Assembly: GCA_035550655.1 (NCBI GenBank)
Contig: DASZOU010000030.1
Span: 10,327-74,326 of the forward strand
Direction of reading: 5' to 3'
Source: DASZTV01 sp035550655
GTDB lineage: Bacteria; Actinomycetota; Actinomycetes; JAFAQI01
DNA: 64,000 nt
A model generated the notes under the pieces. It saw only the letters and a program-made list of their open reading frames with translations. It searched no databases and had not been told where the DNA came from. Below are positions 48,296-57,898 of the stretch, one piece after another. Numbering within the stretch: the stretch's first letter is position 1; each line of letters opens with the position of its first letter. The position numbers and the translations under genes are program-made.

Positions 48296-50091
48296 CGACA
48301 ACGCGCCACCCGTCGCGGCCGCCGCAGCGCCGGGCCGCGCGGCCGACCGCGAAGCCGGCGGCTCGCTCTCGCGCGCGGCGTCAGCCGAGCGTTCGTCGGC
48401 GGCTGTCCGCCGTGCTGCTCGTCACGATGATGCTGATGTCGCTCATCGCCGCACGCCTGGTCCAGCTGCAAGGGGTGGACCGCGCCACCTATGCCGCGGC
48501 CGCCTCCGCGCAACGGCTGCACACCGTGACCTTGACGGCGACCCGCGGCACCATCACCGACCGCAGCGGGAATCCGCTCGCCGAGACCGTCGACGCCCGG
48601 GATGTGGTGGCCGATCCCAGCGTGATCACCGATCCGGCCAAGGTGGCCGCCGCGCTCGCGCCCGTGCTGCAGATCAAGGCGGCGAAGCTCGAGCCGGAGC
48701 TGTCCGGCCAGGGGCAGTACGCACGCCTCGCCGCCTCGGTGCCGCCATCTGAGGGCGACGCGGTCGACGCGCTCGATCTTGCGGGAATCAGCACCCCTGA
48801 CGCGAGCCGGCGCATCTACCCCGACGGAGCGCTCGCGTCGAACGTCGTCGGGTTCGTGGGTGCCTCCGGGCAGGGTCTCGGTGGACTCGAGCTCGCCTAC
48901 CAGTCGCAGCTCGCGGGGCACAACGGGGTCGCGCACTACGAGGTTGGCGCCAACGGCGCGCCCATCCCCGATGGCAAGGACGTCGTGTCCGCGGCGAGGT
49001 CAGGTGAGGGGTTGCGCCTGACGCTCCAGCGGGACATCCAGTTCGAGGCGCAGCAGGCGATCGCCGCGCAGGTGAAAGCGACGCATGCGCTGTCCGGCAC
49101 GGTCATCGTGATGAACCCGCGCAACGGGCAGATCCTCGCGCTCGCGGTGGCACCGACCTTCGATCCCAACAACCTCGCGAAGGCGAGTGCTGCCGACCTT
49201 GGTGACCCGGCCGTCGGCGACGCCTACGAGCCGGGCAGCGTGATCAAGACCGTCACGGTGTCGGCGGCACTGCAGAACGGTCTGGTCACGCCCAACTCGA
49301 AGTTCGTGATACCTAACACCTACAACTACGGCGGCAGCACCTTCCACGACGCCGAGAGCCACGGGACCGAGCACCTCACTCTGACGGGGATCCTCGCGTA
49401 CTCCAGCAACATCGGTGCCATCCAGGTCGCGAAGCGACTCGGCGACCAGCGGCTGTACGACTACCTGCACGCCTTCGGCTTCGGCCAGCCGACCGGCGTC
49501 GGGTTGCCGGGGGAGAGCTCCGGCGTGCTGCTGCCGGTCGACCAGTGGTCCGCGACAACGCTGCCGACGCTGGCGTTCGGCCAAGGGCTGAGTGTCACGG
49601 CGATGCAGGTAGCGAGCCTCTACTCGACCATCGCCAACAACGGGGTGCGCGTCACCCCGAACATCATCGAGGGGACCGTCGGCGCCGATGGCCGGTTCAA
49701 GCATGCGGCTGCGCCGGCGCGACGCGAGGTGATCAGTGCCGGCGTGGCGACGAAGATGCGGCAGATTCTCGAGTCGGTGACGACGAACGAAGGAACCGCT
49801 CCGGCAGCGCGCATCGATGGCTATCGCATCGCGGGCAAGACAGGTACGGCGAACCGGCCCAACGGGCACGGCGGCTACAGCGGCGCCGGCTACGACGCGA
49901 GCTTCGTCGGGATGGTTCCGGCCGACGATCCGAAGCTGGTTTGTGCGGTGTTGCTGGAACGCCCGGTTCGCGGCTACTTCGGTGGTCTGGTGGCGGCACC
50001 GGTCTTCAAGACGGTGATGTCGTTCGCATTGCGCACCCTTCACATCGCCCCGACATTCACGAAGCCCGCGAAGGCGAAGCTGACGTGGTAG
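48292..50091 (+). CDS. ftsI: Penicillin-binding protein, septal transpeptidase FtsI (PBP3)
   Basis: Cross-links septal peptidoglycan. The 599-residue class B PBP has a basic cytoplasmic tail, a membrane helix (RLSAVLLVTMMLMSLIAARLVQLQ, ~33-57), a dimerisation domain with RGTITDRSGNPLAETVDARDV, and the transpeptidase domain with active-site Ser-x-x-Lys in YEPGSVIKTVTV, Ser-x-Asn in YSSNIGAIQ and Lys-Thr-Gly-Thr in IAGKTGTANRP. No PASTA repeats are present. ATG at 48292 overlaps the ftsL stop. Confidence 0.95.
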   Translation: MTTTRHPSRPPQRRAARPTAKPAARSRARRQPSVRRRLSAVLLVTMMLMSLIAARLVQLQGVDRATYAAAASAQRLHTVTLTATRGTITDRSGNPLAETVDARDVVADPSVITDPAKVAAALAPVLQIKAAKLEPELSGQGQYARLAASVPPSEGDAVDALDLAGISTPDASRRIYPDGALASNVVGFVGASGQGLGGLELAYQSQLAGHNGVAHYEVGANGAPIPDGKDVVSAARSGEGLRLTLQRDIQFEAQQAIAAQVKATHALSGTVIVMNPRNGQILALAVAPTFDPNNLAKASAADLGDPAVGDAYEPGSVIKTVTVSAALQNGLVTPNSKFVIPNTYNYGGSTFHDAESHGTEHLTLTGILAYSSNIGAIQVAKRLGDQRLYDYLHAFGFGQPTGVGLPGESSGVLLPVDQWSATTLPTLAFGQGLSVTAMQVASLYSTIANNGVRVTPNIIEGTVGADGRFKHAAAPARREVISAGVATKMRQILESVTTNEGTAPAARIDGYRIAGKTGTANRPNGHGGYSGAGYDASFVGMVPADDPKLVCAVLLERPVRGYFGGLVAAPVFKTVMSFALRTLHIAPTFTKPAKAKLTW

Positions 50092-50119
50092 CTGCGACCC
50101 ACCGCTAGCGTGCGCTTCG

Positions 50120-51664
50120 ATGTCCGAGTTGCCTGTGCGACCGTCGGCGGTCACGCCGAAGCCGCTCGCTGACCTGCTCGAGCGGTTGCGCCGCGTCGAG
50201 GCGACAGCTGTGCACGTCGACGGGGACCCGACGACGACGGTCACCGGGATCACTCACGACTCGCGGTCGGTGCGGCCCGGCGACCTCTACGTCGCGCGGG
50301 CAGGTGCGAAGACGCACGGCATCGACCATGTCGGCGAAGCGGTTGCCGCGGGGGCAGTTGCGGTTCTGACCGACCCGATGTCGGTTGCCGCGTCGCGGGC
50401 TGCGGGAGTCGTTGCGACGGTCGTCGTCGAGGACCCCCGGCTCGCGATGGGTGCCGCGGCGGCGTGGACGTACGCCGACCCGGCCGCGGCAATGACCCTG
50501 CTCGGGGTGACAGGAACGAACGGCAAGACCACGACGACCTACCTGATCGACGCCGGCCTTCGCGCTGCGGGTCGCCGAACCGGGCTGGTGGGGACGATCG
50601 AGACAAGGGTCGGGGACGACGTGCTGCCGAGCGCTCGCACCACCCCTGAAGCGACCGACCTGCACGCCCTGCTTGCGGTCATGCGCGAACGGGGCGTCGA
50701 CGCGGTCGCGATGGAGGTGTCGAGTCACGCGTTGGCTCTGGGCCGGGTCGACGGCTTCGCGTTCGACGCGGCGGGCTTCACGAACCTTTCGCAGGACCAC
50801 CTCGACTTCCACCACGACATGGCGGCGTACTTTGCCGCCAAGGCGACGCTGTTCACACCGTCGCACTCCCGATGCGGGGTCGTGACGACCGACGACGAGT
50901 GGGGACTGCAACTGGCCGGCAGTGCCTCGGTTCCGGTCCTCACGACCGGTGCCGGCGAGACCGCCGATTGGCGTCGGACGGGCGAGTCGCCGGCAACTGC
51001 GACCGCTGACGGCTCGATGCAGCTGTCCCACCGTGACGGGCACACCGTCGCACTCGGTTGCGGTTTGCTCGGCCGGGTCAACCTTGCGAACGCCGCGCTC
51101 GCCTACCTGGTCCTGACGACCGCGGGCATGGATGAAGCGGCGGTACGCCGCGGCATCGGCTCCCTGCGCGCCGTACCGGGGCGGCTGGAGCGAGTCGACG
51201 CGGGCCAGCCGTACCTTGCGCTCGTCGACTACGCACACACTCCTCGAGCCGTGAGCGCCGTCCTGGCCGATGCGCGCGCGCTGGCCGACCCGGGCGCGCG
51301 GGTTCTCGTCGTGCTCGGATGCGGCGGCGACCGTGACCGTGACAAGCGCCCGATGATGGGTCGCGCCGCGGCGACCGCGGCCGACCTGACCGTTCTCACC
51401 AATGACAATCCGCGGTCCGAGGACCCGGCGGAGATTCTTGCGGCCATGCAGGAAGGCGTTCCGGCCGGCGCGCGGGTCCTGGTGGAGCCGGACCGAGCGC
51501 GGGCCATCGACGCGGCCGTGAACCTGGCCCGGCCGGGCGATGTGCTGGTCGTCGCCGGCAAGGGGCATGAGCAGGGTCAGGAGACCGCGGGCGTCGTCGT
51601 GCCGTTCGACGACCGGGTAGTGCTGCGTCACGCGATCGAGACCCAGCTCGGTGCCGCTTCGTGA
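50120..51664 (+). CDS. murE: UDP-MurNAc-tripeptide synthetase MurE (meso-DAP adding)
   Basis: Adds the third residue to UDP-MurNAc-L-Ala-D-Glu. The 514-residue Mur ligase shows ITHDSRSVRPGDLYVA, ATP loop GVTGTNGKTTTTYLID, TTPEATDLHALL, EVSSHALALGRVDG, FTNLSQDHLDFHHDM (metal/carbamate region) and the specificity motif TNDNPRSEDP; DNPR indicates meso-diaminopimelate rather than lysine. ATG at 50120, 28 bp after ftsI; a TAGCGT hexamer 8 nt before the ATG (50106-50111) might give an extra start. Stop overlaps murF start. Confidence 0.94.
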   Translation: MSELPVRPSAVTPKPLADLLERLRRVEATAVHVDGDPTTTVTGITHDSRSVRPGDLYVARAGAKTHGIDHVGEAVAAGAVAVLTDPMSVAASRAAGVVATVVVEDPRLAMGAAAAWTYADPAAAMTLLGVTGTNGKTTTTYLIDAGLRAAGRRTGLVGTIETRVGDDVLPSARTTPEATDLHALLAVMRERGVDAVAMEVSSHALALGRVDGFAFDAAGFTNLSQDHLDFHHDMAAYFAAKATLFTPSHSRCGVVTTDDEWGLQLAGSASVPVLTTGAGETADWRRTGESPATATADGSMQLSHRDGHTVALGCGLLGRVNLANAALAYLVLTTAGMDEAAVRRGIGSLRAVPGRLERVDAGQPYLALVDYAHTPRAVSAVLADARALADPGARVLVVLGCGGDRDRDKRPMMGRAAATAADLTVLTNDNPRSEDPAEILAAMQEGVPAGARVLVEPDRARAIDAAVNLARPGDVLVVAGKGHEQGQETAGVVVPFDDRVVLRHAIETQLGAAS

Positions 51665-53043
51665 TTCCGATGCGCGCGGACGAGCTGGCGGCGCTGACCG
51701 GCGGCCGGCTGGACCAAGCCGACGCAGCGACCCTCGTCCGAGGACCGGTCATCATCGACTCGCGGGAGGCCTCAGCCGGCAGCTTGTTCGTCGCCTTGCG
51801 GGGGGAGAACGCCGACGGTCATCGGTTCATCGGCGACGCGATGAGACGGGGCGCGGTGCTTGCCCTGACTGCTGTGCCCGGCGACTCGCCGGCGGTCGTC
51901 GTCGACGATGTGGAGAAGGCGTTGGGCTTCCTCGCCGGCGGCCTGTTGCGGCGCGCGGCGGCGGTCAACGTGTGCGGGGTGACGGGATCGTCGGGCAAGA
52001 CGTCGACGAAAGACCTGATCGCAGCGGTGCTTCGGCGCAAGGGTCCCACCGTCGCGGCGCGCGGCTCGTTCAACAACGAGATCGGCCTGCCGCTGACGGT
52101 CCTGCAGGTCGACGAGTCGACCCGGCACCTCGTTCTGGAGTACAGCGCGCGGGGCGAAGGACACATCACCTACCTGACGGGCATCGCGCCGCCGAACGTC
52201 GGCGTCGTGCTGAACGTCGGTCAAGCCCATCTCGGCGAGTTCGGCACGAGAGCGGCGATCGCACGTGCGAAGGGGGAGCTCGTCGCGGCGCTTCCGGCGA
52301 ACGGCGTCGCGATCCTGAACCTCGACGACCCCCTGGTCGCGGCCATGTCGGATCGGACGACTGCGCGGGTAGTGACGTACGGCGAGAGCCCGGATGCCGA
52401 CGTACGGATCGAGGAAGTGACAGTCGACCAGGAGGCGCGGGCTCGGTTCCGTCTCGTGACACCCGCCGGCAGCGCTGAAGTGGCGCTCGCCGTGCACGGT
52501 CGGCACCAGGCTGGGAACGCTGCTGCCGCAGCCGCGGTCGGCCTGGAAGCGGGCATGCCCCTGTCCGACGTGGTCGACGCGCTGGCCGACGCCGGGCCGC
52601 AGAGTCCGCATCGGATGGCGGTCAGCCGCCGCGGCGACGGGTTGCTCGTCGTCGACGACGCCTACAACGCCAACCCGGAGTCGGTTCGGGCGGCGCTCGA
52701 TGCGCTGGTCCGGCTGGCGGCGCCACGCGGCGGGAAGTCGTGGGCGGTGCTGGGGGAGATGCGCGAGCTCGGGGAGTCCTCCGACACGCTGCATCGGGCC
52801 ACCGGTCGCGCGGCGGCGGAGCTCGGCGTGGATCATCTTGTGGTGGTCGGCGACGAGGCGGCGGGCATCTGCGCCGGCGCCGGCACGGTCTCCGGCTGGT
52901 CGGGCCGCTGCGTCGTGGTGAGTGACGTCGAGGACGCAGTGCGGGCGGTCGAGTCCGCCGCAGCGGCCGACGTCGTGCTGGTGAAGGCGTCGAACGCACT
53001 GCAGCTGTGGAAGGTGGCCGAGTCTGTGGTGGGCACCGCGTGA
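51661..53043 (+). CDS. murF: UDP-MurNAc-tripeptide:D-Ala-D-Ala ligase MurF
   Basis: Adds D-alanyl-D-alanine to complete the stem pentapeptide. The 460-residue protein shows IIDSREASAGSLFVALRGENADGHRFI, ATP loop GVTGSSGKTSTKDLI, ARGSFNNEIGLPLTVL, VGQAHLGEFGTRAAIARAKGEL, VHGRHQAGNAAAAAAVGLEAG, and VVDDAYNANPESVRAALDAL. GTG at 51661 overlaps murE; stop overlaps mraY. Confidence 0.95.
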   Translation: MIPMRADELAALTGGRLDQADAATLVRGPVIIDSREASAGSLFVALRGENADGHRFIGDAMRRGAVLALTAVPGDSPAVVVDDVEKALGFLAGGLLRRAAAVNVCGVTGSSGKTSTKDLIAAVLRRKGPTVAARGSFNNEIGLPLTVLQVDESTRHLVLEYSARGEGHITYLTGIAPPNVGVVLNVGQAHLGEFGTRAAIARAKGELVAALPANGVAILNLDDPLVAAMSDRTTARVVTYGESPDADVRIEEVTVDQEARARFRLVTPAGSAEVALAVHGRHQAGNAAAAAAVGLEAGMPLSDVVDALADAGPQSPHRMAVSRRGDGLLVVDDAYNANPESVRAALDALVRLAAPRGGKSWAVLGEMRELGESSDTLHRATGRAAAELGVDHLVVVGDEAAGICAGAGTVSGWSGRCVVVSDVEDAVRAVESAAAADVVLVKASNALQLWKVAESVVGTA

Positions 53044-54098
53044 GGGATGTCTTCGTCGCAGCGCTGGTTGCGCTGGTGGTGTCGCTCGTGGGGACGCCGT
53101 TCGCGATCCGTGGGCTTCGCCGCCACGGCATCGGCCAGCTGATCCGGGACGACGGCCCGACCAGCCATCACACGAAGCGCGGCACGCCGACCATGGGCGG
53201 CACCGTGATCATCACGGCGACGGTGCTGGGCTACGTGGCGGCGCATCTCGTGTTCCTCAGTGGCATCACCGCCTCCGGGATGCTCGTCCTGATGCTCATG
53301 ACCGGGCTGGGCCTGGTCGGCTTCGTCGACGACCTCATCAAGATCCGCAAGCAACGGAGTCTCGGGCTCACGAAGCTCGCGAAGTTCTCTGGGCAGGCGG
53401 TCGTCGCACTGGTCTTCGGGGTGCTCGCCACGCACTTCGTGAACCGGCACGACCTGGCGCCGGCGTCGACGCACCTGTCGTTCACGCGGGACTACGGCCT
53501 TGCGTTCGGCACGGTCGGCTTCGTGGTGTGGGCGTACCTCATGGTGACCGCGACATCGAATGGCGTGAACCTGACCGACGGGCTCGACGGTCTGGCGAGC
53601 GGCACGTCATGCATGGTGTTCGGCTCGTACGTCGTCATCGCGTTCTGGGAGTACGGCAACAACTGCGTGAGCGCGACCTCCGGTGCTTGTTACTCCGTGC
53701 GCGACCCGCTCGATCTCGCGGTGATCGCGGCAGCGGCGATGGGTGCGTGCTTCGGGTTCCTGTGGTGGAACGCGTCGCCGGCGCGGATCTTCATGGGTGA
53801 CACGGGCTCGCTGGCGATCGGCGGGCTGCTGGCCGGTCTTGCGATCACCACTCGCACCGAGCTGTTGTTGCTGATCCTCGGCGGCCTGTTCGTGGTCGAG
53901 ACGCTTTCGGTGATCATCCAGGTGGCATCGTTCCGGGGCTTCGGCCGGCGGGTGTTCAACATGGCCCCCTTCCACCACCACTTCGAGCTCGCCGGCTGGT
54001 CGGAGAACACCGTCATCGTGCGGTTCTGGATCATCGCCGGGCTCGCGGTCGCGTTCGGTCTCGGTGTCTTCTACGCCGCCTTCCTCAACTTCAAGTGA
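53040..54098 (+). CDS. mraY: Phospho-N-acetylmuramoyl-pentapeptide transferase MraY
   Basis: Makes lipid I on undecaprenyl phosphate. The 352-residue polytopic membrane enzyme has about ten helices and the family motifs KRGTPTMGG, GFVDDLIKIRKQRSLGL (catalytic Asp pair), NLTDGLDGLASG, FMGDTGSLAIGG and NMAPFHHHFELAGW (triple-His). GTG 53040 overlaps the murF stop. Confidence 0.96.
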   Translation: MRDVFVAALVALVVSLVGTPFAIRGLRRHGIGQLIRDDGPTSHHTKRGTPTMGGTVIITATVLGYVAAHLVFLSGITASGMLVLMLMTGLGLVGFVDDLIKIRKQRSLGLTKLAKFSGQAVVALVFGVLATHFVNRHDLAPASTHLSFTRDYGLAFGTVGFVVWAYLMVTATSNGVNLTDGLDGLASGTSCMVFGSYVVIAFWEYGNNCVSATSGACYSVRDPLDLAVIAAAAMGACFGFLWWNASPARIFMGDTGSLAIGGLLAGLAITTRTELLLLILGGLFVVETLSVIIQVASFRGFGRRVFNMAPFHHHFELAGWSENTVIVRFWIIAGLAVAFGLGVFYAAFLNFK

Positions 54099-54111
54099 CA
54101 CTGATCGTCAC

Positions 54112-55560
54112 ATGACACAGTTTCCCGTTGCGGGGAAGCGAGTCGCGGTCGCCGGCGCCGCGGTGTCCGGCCTTGCCGTCGCGCGCGTGATGCTCGATCG
54201 AGGCGCGCGGGTCGTCATCGTCGACGCCCGTGACGACGATCCGATCCGCGACGCCGTGGCGGCCCTCGTCGGCGCGGGCGCTGAGGCGCGGCTCGGCGAT
54301 GCCGACTCACCCGTCGACGCCGATCTCGTGGTCACCTCGCCGGGCTGGCGCCCCGACCAGCCGATGCTCGCGGCGGCCGCCCGGAGCGGGATCGAGGTGA
54401 TCGGCGAGCCAGAGCTCGCCTGGCGGCTGCGCCCGAGCGGGCCACGGGGCGCACCACCTCCATGGGTGGCGATCACCGGGACGAACGGCAAGACGACGAC
54501 GGTCGGAATGGTGGAGTCGATCTTGCGTGCGGCCGGCTACCGGGCGGTCGCGGCCGGCAACGTGGGCCGGCCGCTGATCGAAGTCGTCCTCGACCCCGAC
54601 CCGTACGACGTCATCGCTGTCGAGCTGTCGAGCTTCCAGCTGCACTGGAGCAGCGAGCTCGCGCCGGAGGTCGGCGTCGTCCTCAACATCGCCGAGGACC
54701 ATCTGGACTGGCACGGCTCGATGGCGGCGTATGCCGCTGCGAAGGCGGCGGTCTGGCGATACGGCGGTTGCGCGCCGTACAACGCGGACGATCCGCTGGT
54801 CACGCGGCTCGCGCTGGCCGCACTCGACGATCCGCATCCGTTCACGACCAGTGAGCCGGTCCCCGGCGGGTTCGGGATCGTCGACGGAGCGGTCGTCGAC
54901 GCGATGAGCGGCTGGGCGCCCGAGACGGAGCCGGAGCCGGAGCGGCTCGGGGCGGGATTTCGCCTCGTGGACGTGCGCGAGCTTGCCGTCGCCGGACCTC
55001 ACAACGTCGCGAACGCGGTTGCCGCTGCGGCCGCCGCGCGGGTGCTCGGCCTGGTTCGCCCCGTGCCGTGGCCGGCGGTGCGGGAGGGGCTGCTCGCCTT
55101 CCGGCCCGGTCGCCACCGCAACGAGGTCGTGGCGCAGGCCGGCGGCGTGACCTGGGTGGATGACTCGAAGGCCACGAACCCGCATGCCGCCGCGGCGAGC
55201 CTGGCGGCCTACCCATCGGTCGTGTGGATCGCGGGGGGGCTGCTGAAGGGCGCGGACGTCGCGCCGCTCGTCGCGGACCATGCGGGGCGGCTGCGCGGGG
55301 CGGTGCTGATCGGTCGCGACCGGGCCGAGATCGCCCAAGCTCTTGCGCGACACGCGCCGGATGTGCCGGTTGTGACAGTAGAGACGCAAGACACTAGTGG
55401 GATGGATGAGGCTGTACGCGCCGCCAGTGAGCTGGCCCAGGAAGGTGACACCGTGCTGCTCGCGCCCGCGGCCGCCAGCATGGACATGTTCCGCGACTAC
55501 GCGGATCGCGGCGACAAGTTCGCCGAGGCGGTGCGGCGCGTCGCCGAGCTGCTGAAGTAG
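54112..55560 (+). CDS. murD: UDP-MurNAc-L-alanine:D-glutamate ligase MurD
   Basis: Adds D-glutamate. The 482-residue Mur ligase has an N-terminal Rossmann-like part (KRVAVAGAAVSGLAVARVMLDRGARVVIVDARDD), ATP loop AITGTNGKTTTVGMVESIL, AAGNVGRPL, VELSSFQLHW, LNIAEDHLDWHGSMAAYAAAKAAVW, AGPHNVANAVAAAAAA, FRPGRHRNEVV and VDDSKATNPHAAAASLAAY. ATG 54112, 13 bp after mraY. Confidence 0.95.
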   Translation: MTQFPVAGKRVAVAGAAVSGLAVARVMLDRGARVVIVDARDDDPIRDAVAALVGAGAEARLGDADSPVDADLVVTSPGWRPDQPMLAAAARSGIEVIGEPELAWRLRPSGPRGAPPPWVAITGTNGKTTTVGMVESILRAAGYRAVAAGNVGRPLIEVVLDPDPYDVIAVELSSFQLHWSSELAPEVGVVLNIAEDHLDWHGSMAAYAAAKAAVWRYGGCAPYNADDPLVTRLALAALDDPHPFTTSEPVPGGFGIVDGAVVDAMSGWAPETEPEPERLGAGFRLVDVRELAVAGPHNVANAVAAAAAARVLGLVRPVPWPAVREGLLAFRPGRHRNEVVAQAGGVTWVDDSKATNPHAAAASLAAYPSVVWIAGGLLKGADVAPLVADHAGRLRGAVLIGRDRAEIAQALARHAPDVPVVTVETQDTSGMDEAVRAASELAQEGDTVLLAPAAASMDMFRDYADRGDKFAEAVRRVAELLK

Positions 55561-55565
55561 CGACG

Positions 55566-56816
55566 TTGACCGTCACCTCGATCGCGGGCGCCCGCGCCCG
55601 GGGCAAGCGTCCCGCGCCACCGCGCTCCCCGGTCGCAAGTCTTGTCGCGCTCGCGGGCCGGCCTCAGGCGTCGTACTACCTCGTCATCGGTACGGCCGCG
55701 GCGCTCCTGGTCCTCGGCCTGATCATGGTGCTCTCGGCGTCGAGCGTCACGGCGTACACCTCGAGCGGCTCCTCGTTCACCATCGCTGCCCGCCAGGCGT
55801 TGTGGGTGGTGATCGGGCTGCCGGTGCTGTTCCTGGGTGCACGGATGCCGGTCAAGGCCTACCGCATGCTCGCCTACCCGCTGATGTTCGTCTCGATCGT
55901 GCTCCTGTGCGCGGTTCTCGTGCCGGGTGTCGGGCAGAACGTCTCCGGCGCCACCCGGTGGATCGCGTTGCCGGACGGGCTGCAGCTGCAGCCTTCGGAG
56001 CCGGCCAAGCTCGCCTTGGTGCTGTGGGGAGCGGATCTGCTCGACCGCAAGGAGCGCCGGCTCGGCGAGGCCAAGCACCTGCTCGTCCCGCTGCTTCCGG
56101 TGGCGCTGCTGATGGCGCTGCTCGTCATGGCCGAGCCGGACATGGGCACGACCATCGTCCTGATGCTGGTGCTGCTCGCGCTGCTGTTCACGGCGGGTGC
56201 CCCGCTCGGACTGTTCTCCCGCCTGGGACTCGCGCTCGGCGGCGCCGCGGGGCTGCTGGCCATCACCGAGCCGTACCGGTTGCAGCGGCTCGTGGGCTTC
56301 CGCGACCCGTGCGCCCAGCAGCATGCGCTCTCGGTGGGGTACCAGGCCTGCCAGGGCCTCTACGCGCTGTCGTCGGGCGGCTGGTTCGGTGTCGGCCTCG
56401 GCGGCAGCCGGGAGAAGTTCGGCTACCTGCCCAACACCTACACCGACTACATCTTCGCGATCATCGGCGAGGAGCTCGGCCTGCTTGGCACCCTTCTCGT
56501 CATCGGGCTGTTCGCGCTGCTCGCGTACGCCGCGATCCGCATCGCTCAACGGTGCCGTGATCGGTTCAGCCAGCTCGCGGTGGCCGGTGTCACCGCGTGG
56601 CTGCTCGGCCAGGCGCTTGTGAACATGGGTGCCGTCGTCGGCCTGCTGCCGATCACGGGGATCCCGCTGCCGCTCGTGTCCTTCGGCGGCTCGGCTCTCG
56701 TGCCGACGATGTTCGCGATCGGGATGCTGATCTCGTTCGCGCGTCGCGAGCCCGCGACGGCGAAGGCGCTGGCGGCGCGCCGGGCGGCGAAGGGGAACAG
56801 GCGCTCGGCGCGATGA
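55566..56816 (+). CDS. ftsW: Septal peptidoglycan polymerase FtsW (SEDS)
   Basis: Glycosyltransferase that polymerises lipid II with FtsI. The 416-residue membrane protein has ten helices and SEDS motifs: LMVLSASSVTAY, LQPSEPAKLALVLW, LVMAEPDMGTTIVLML, SGGWFGVGLGGSREKFGYLPNTYTDYIFAIIGEELGLLG and GLLPITGIPLPLVSFGGSALV. The only start that fits is the TTG at 55566, 5 bp after the murD stop; no ATG or GTG precedes the first helix, so a weak start codon is used. Stop overlaps murG. Confidence 0.93.
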   Translation: MTVTSIAGARARGKRPAPPRSPVASLVALAGRPQASYYLVIGTAAALLVLGLIMVLSASSVTAYTSSGSSFTIAARQALWVVIGLPVLFLGARMPVKAYRMLAYPLMFVSIVLLCAVLVPGVGQNVSGATRWIALPDGLQLQPSEPAKLALVLWGADLLDRKERRLGEAKHLLVPLLPVALLMALLVMAEPDMGTTIVLMLVLLALLFTAGAPLGLFSRLGLALGGAAGLLAITEPYRLQRLVGFRDPCAQQHALSVGYQACQGLYALSSGGWFGVGLGGSREKFGYLPNTYTDYIFAIIGEELGLLGTLLVIGLFALLAYAAIRIAQRCRDRFSQLAVAGVTAWLLGQALVNMGAVVGLLPITGIPLPLVSFGGSALVPTMFAIGMLISFARREPATAKALAARRAAKGNRRSAR

Positions 56817-57898
56817 AGGTCGTGCTGGCAGGCGGTGGCAGCGCCGGCCACGTCTCACCGCTGCTCGCGCTCGCGGATCGGCTCGTGGCCGACGACCCGA
56901 GCACCGAGATCGTCGCGCTCGGCACCGAGTCAGGGCTCGAGGCCCGGCTGGTCCCGGCGAGGGGCTACCGGCTGCACCCGCTGCCGAAGGTTCCACTGCC
57001 GCGACGGCCGTCGCTGAGCCTGCTGCGGCTTCCGGCGAACCTCGGACGAGCTGTCCGGGAGGCTCGTCGCGCGATCGACGACCTTGATGCCGACGTCGTG
57101 GTGGGCTTCGGCGGGTACGTCGCGGCCCCGGCGTACCTGGCGGCGCGGCAGGCAAAGGTCCCGATCGTGGTTCACGAGCAGAACAGCCGGCCCGGCTTCG
57201 CGAACCGGCTGGGGGCCCGGCTCACCGAGCACGTCGCGGTCTCCTTTCCGGACACCCCGCTGCGGCATGCCGTCCGCACCGGGCTGCCGCTTCGCGCAGA
57301 GATCGTGTCCCTGCACCCCGGCACCATCCGGTCGGCCGCCCGTGCGTCGTTCGGGCTCGACCCGGACCGGACGACGCTGCTGGTGTTCGGCGGGTCGCTC
57401 GGGGCGCAGCGACTCAACGAGGTGGTCCCTGCCCTCGCCGCTGAGCTGCGGGAGGCGGCGGTGCAGGTGCTTCACGTGTGCGGCACCGGCAAGGCGGTCC
57501 GGCTCGCCGACCCGGCAGCCGACCCGCCGTACGTCGTGGTCGAGTACGTCGACCACATGGAGCTGGCCTACGCGGCCGCCGATCTCGTGCTTGGCCGGGC
57601 CGGTGCCAACACGGTCAGCGAGCTGACCGCACTGGGGCTGCCGGCGATCTACGTCCCGCTGCCGATCGGCAACGGCGAGCAGCGCCTCAACGCCGAGCCG
57701 GTGGTGGCTGCCGGTGGCGGCCTGATGGTGGCCGACGCGGATCTCACGCCTGAGTGGCTGCGCGCCTCGATGCTGCCGCTTGTCACGGATCCGGTTCGCC
57801 GACGCACGATGGGGGAGGCTGCTCGCGGCTTCGGCCGGCTCGATGCCGATCGCGAGCTGGCCGATCTGGTGCGACGCGCGGTTGGAGGACGTCATTAG
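56813..57898 (+). CDS. murG: UDP-GlcNAc:lipid I GlcNAc transferase MurG
   Basis: Turns lipid I into lipid II on the inner membrane face. The 361-residue GT28 enzyme shows VVLAGGGSAGHVSPLLALADRL, VGFGGYVAAPAYLAARQAKVPIVVHEQNSRPGFANRLGA, VFGGSLGAQRLNEVVPAL, DHMELAYAAADLVLGRAGANTVSELTALGLPAIYVPLPIGNGEQRLNAEPVVAAGG. ATG 56813 overlaps the ftsW stop. The 3' end overlaps the probable murC start. Confidence 0.95.
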   Translation: MKVVLAGGGSAGHVSPLLALADRLVADDPSTEIVALGTESGLEARLVPARGYRLHPLPKVPLPRRPSLSLLRLPANLGRAVREARRAIDDLDADVVVGFGGYVAAPAYLAARQAKVPIVVHEQNSRPGFANRLGARLTEHVAVSFPDTPLRHAVRTGLPLRAEIVSLHPGTIRSAARASFGLDPDRTTLLVFGGSLGAQRLNEVVPALAAELREAAVQVLHVCGTGKAVRLADPAADPPYVVVEYVDHMELAYAAADLVLGRAGANTVSELTALGLPAIYVPLPIGNGEQRLNAEPVVAAGGGLMVADADLTPEWLRASMLPLVTDPVRRRTMGEAARGFGRLDADRELADLVRRAVGGRH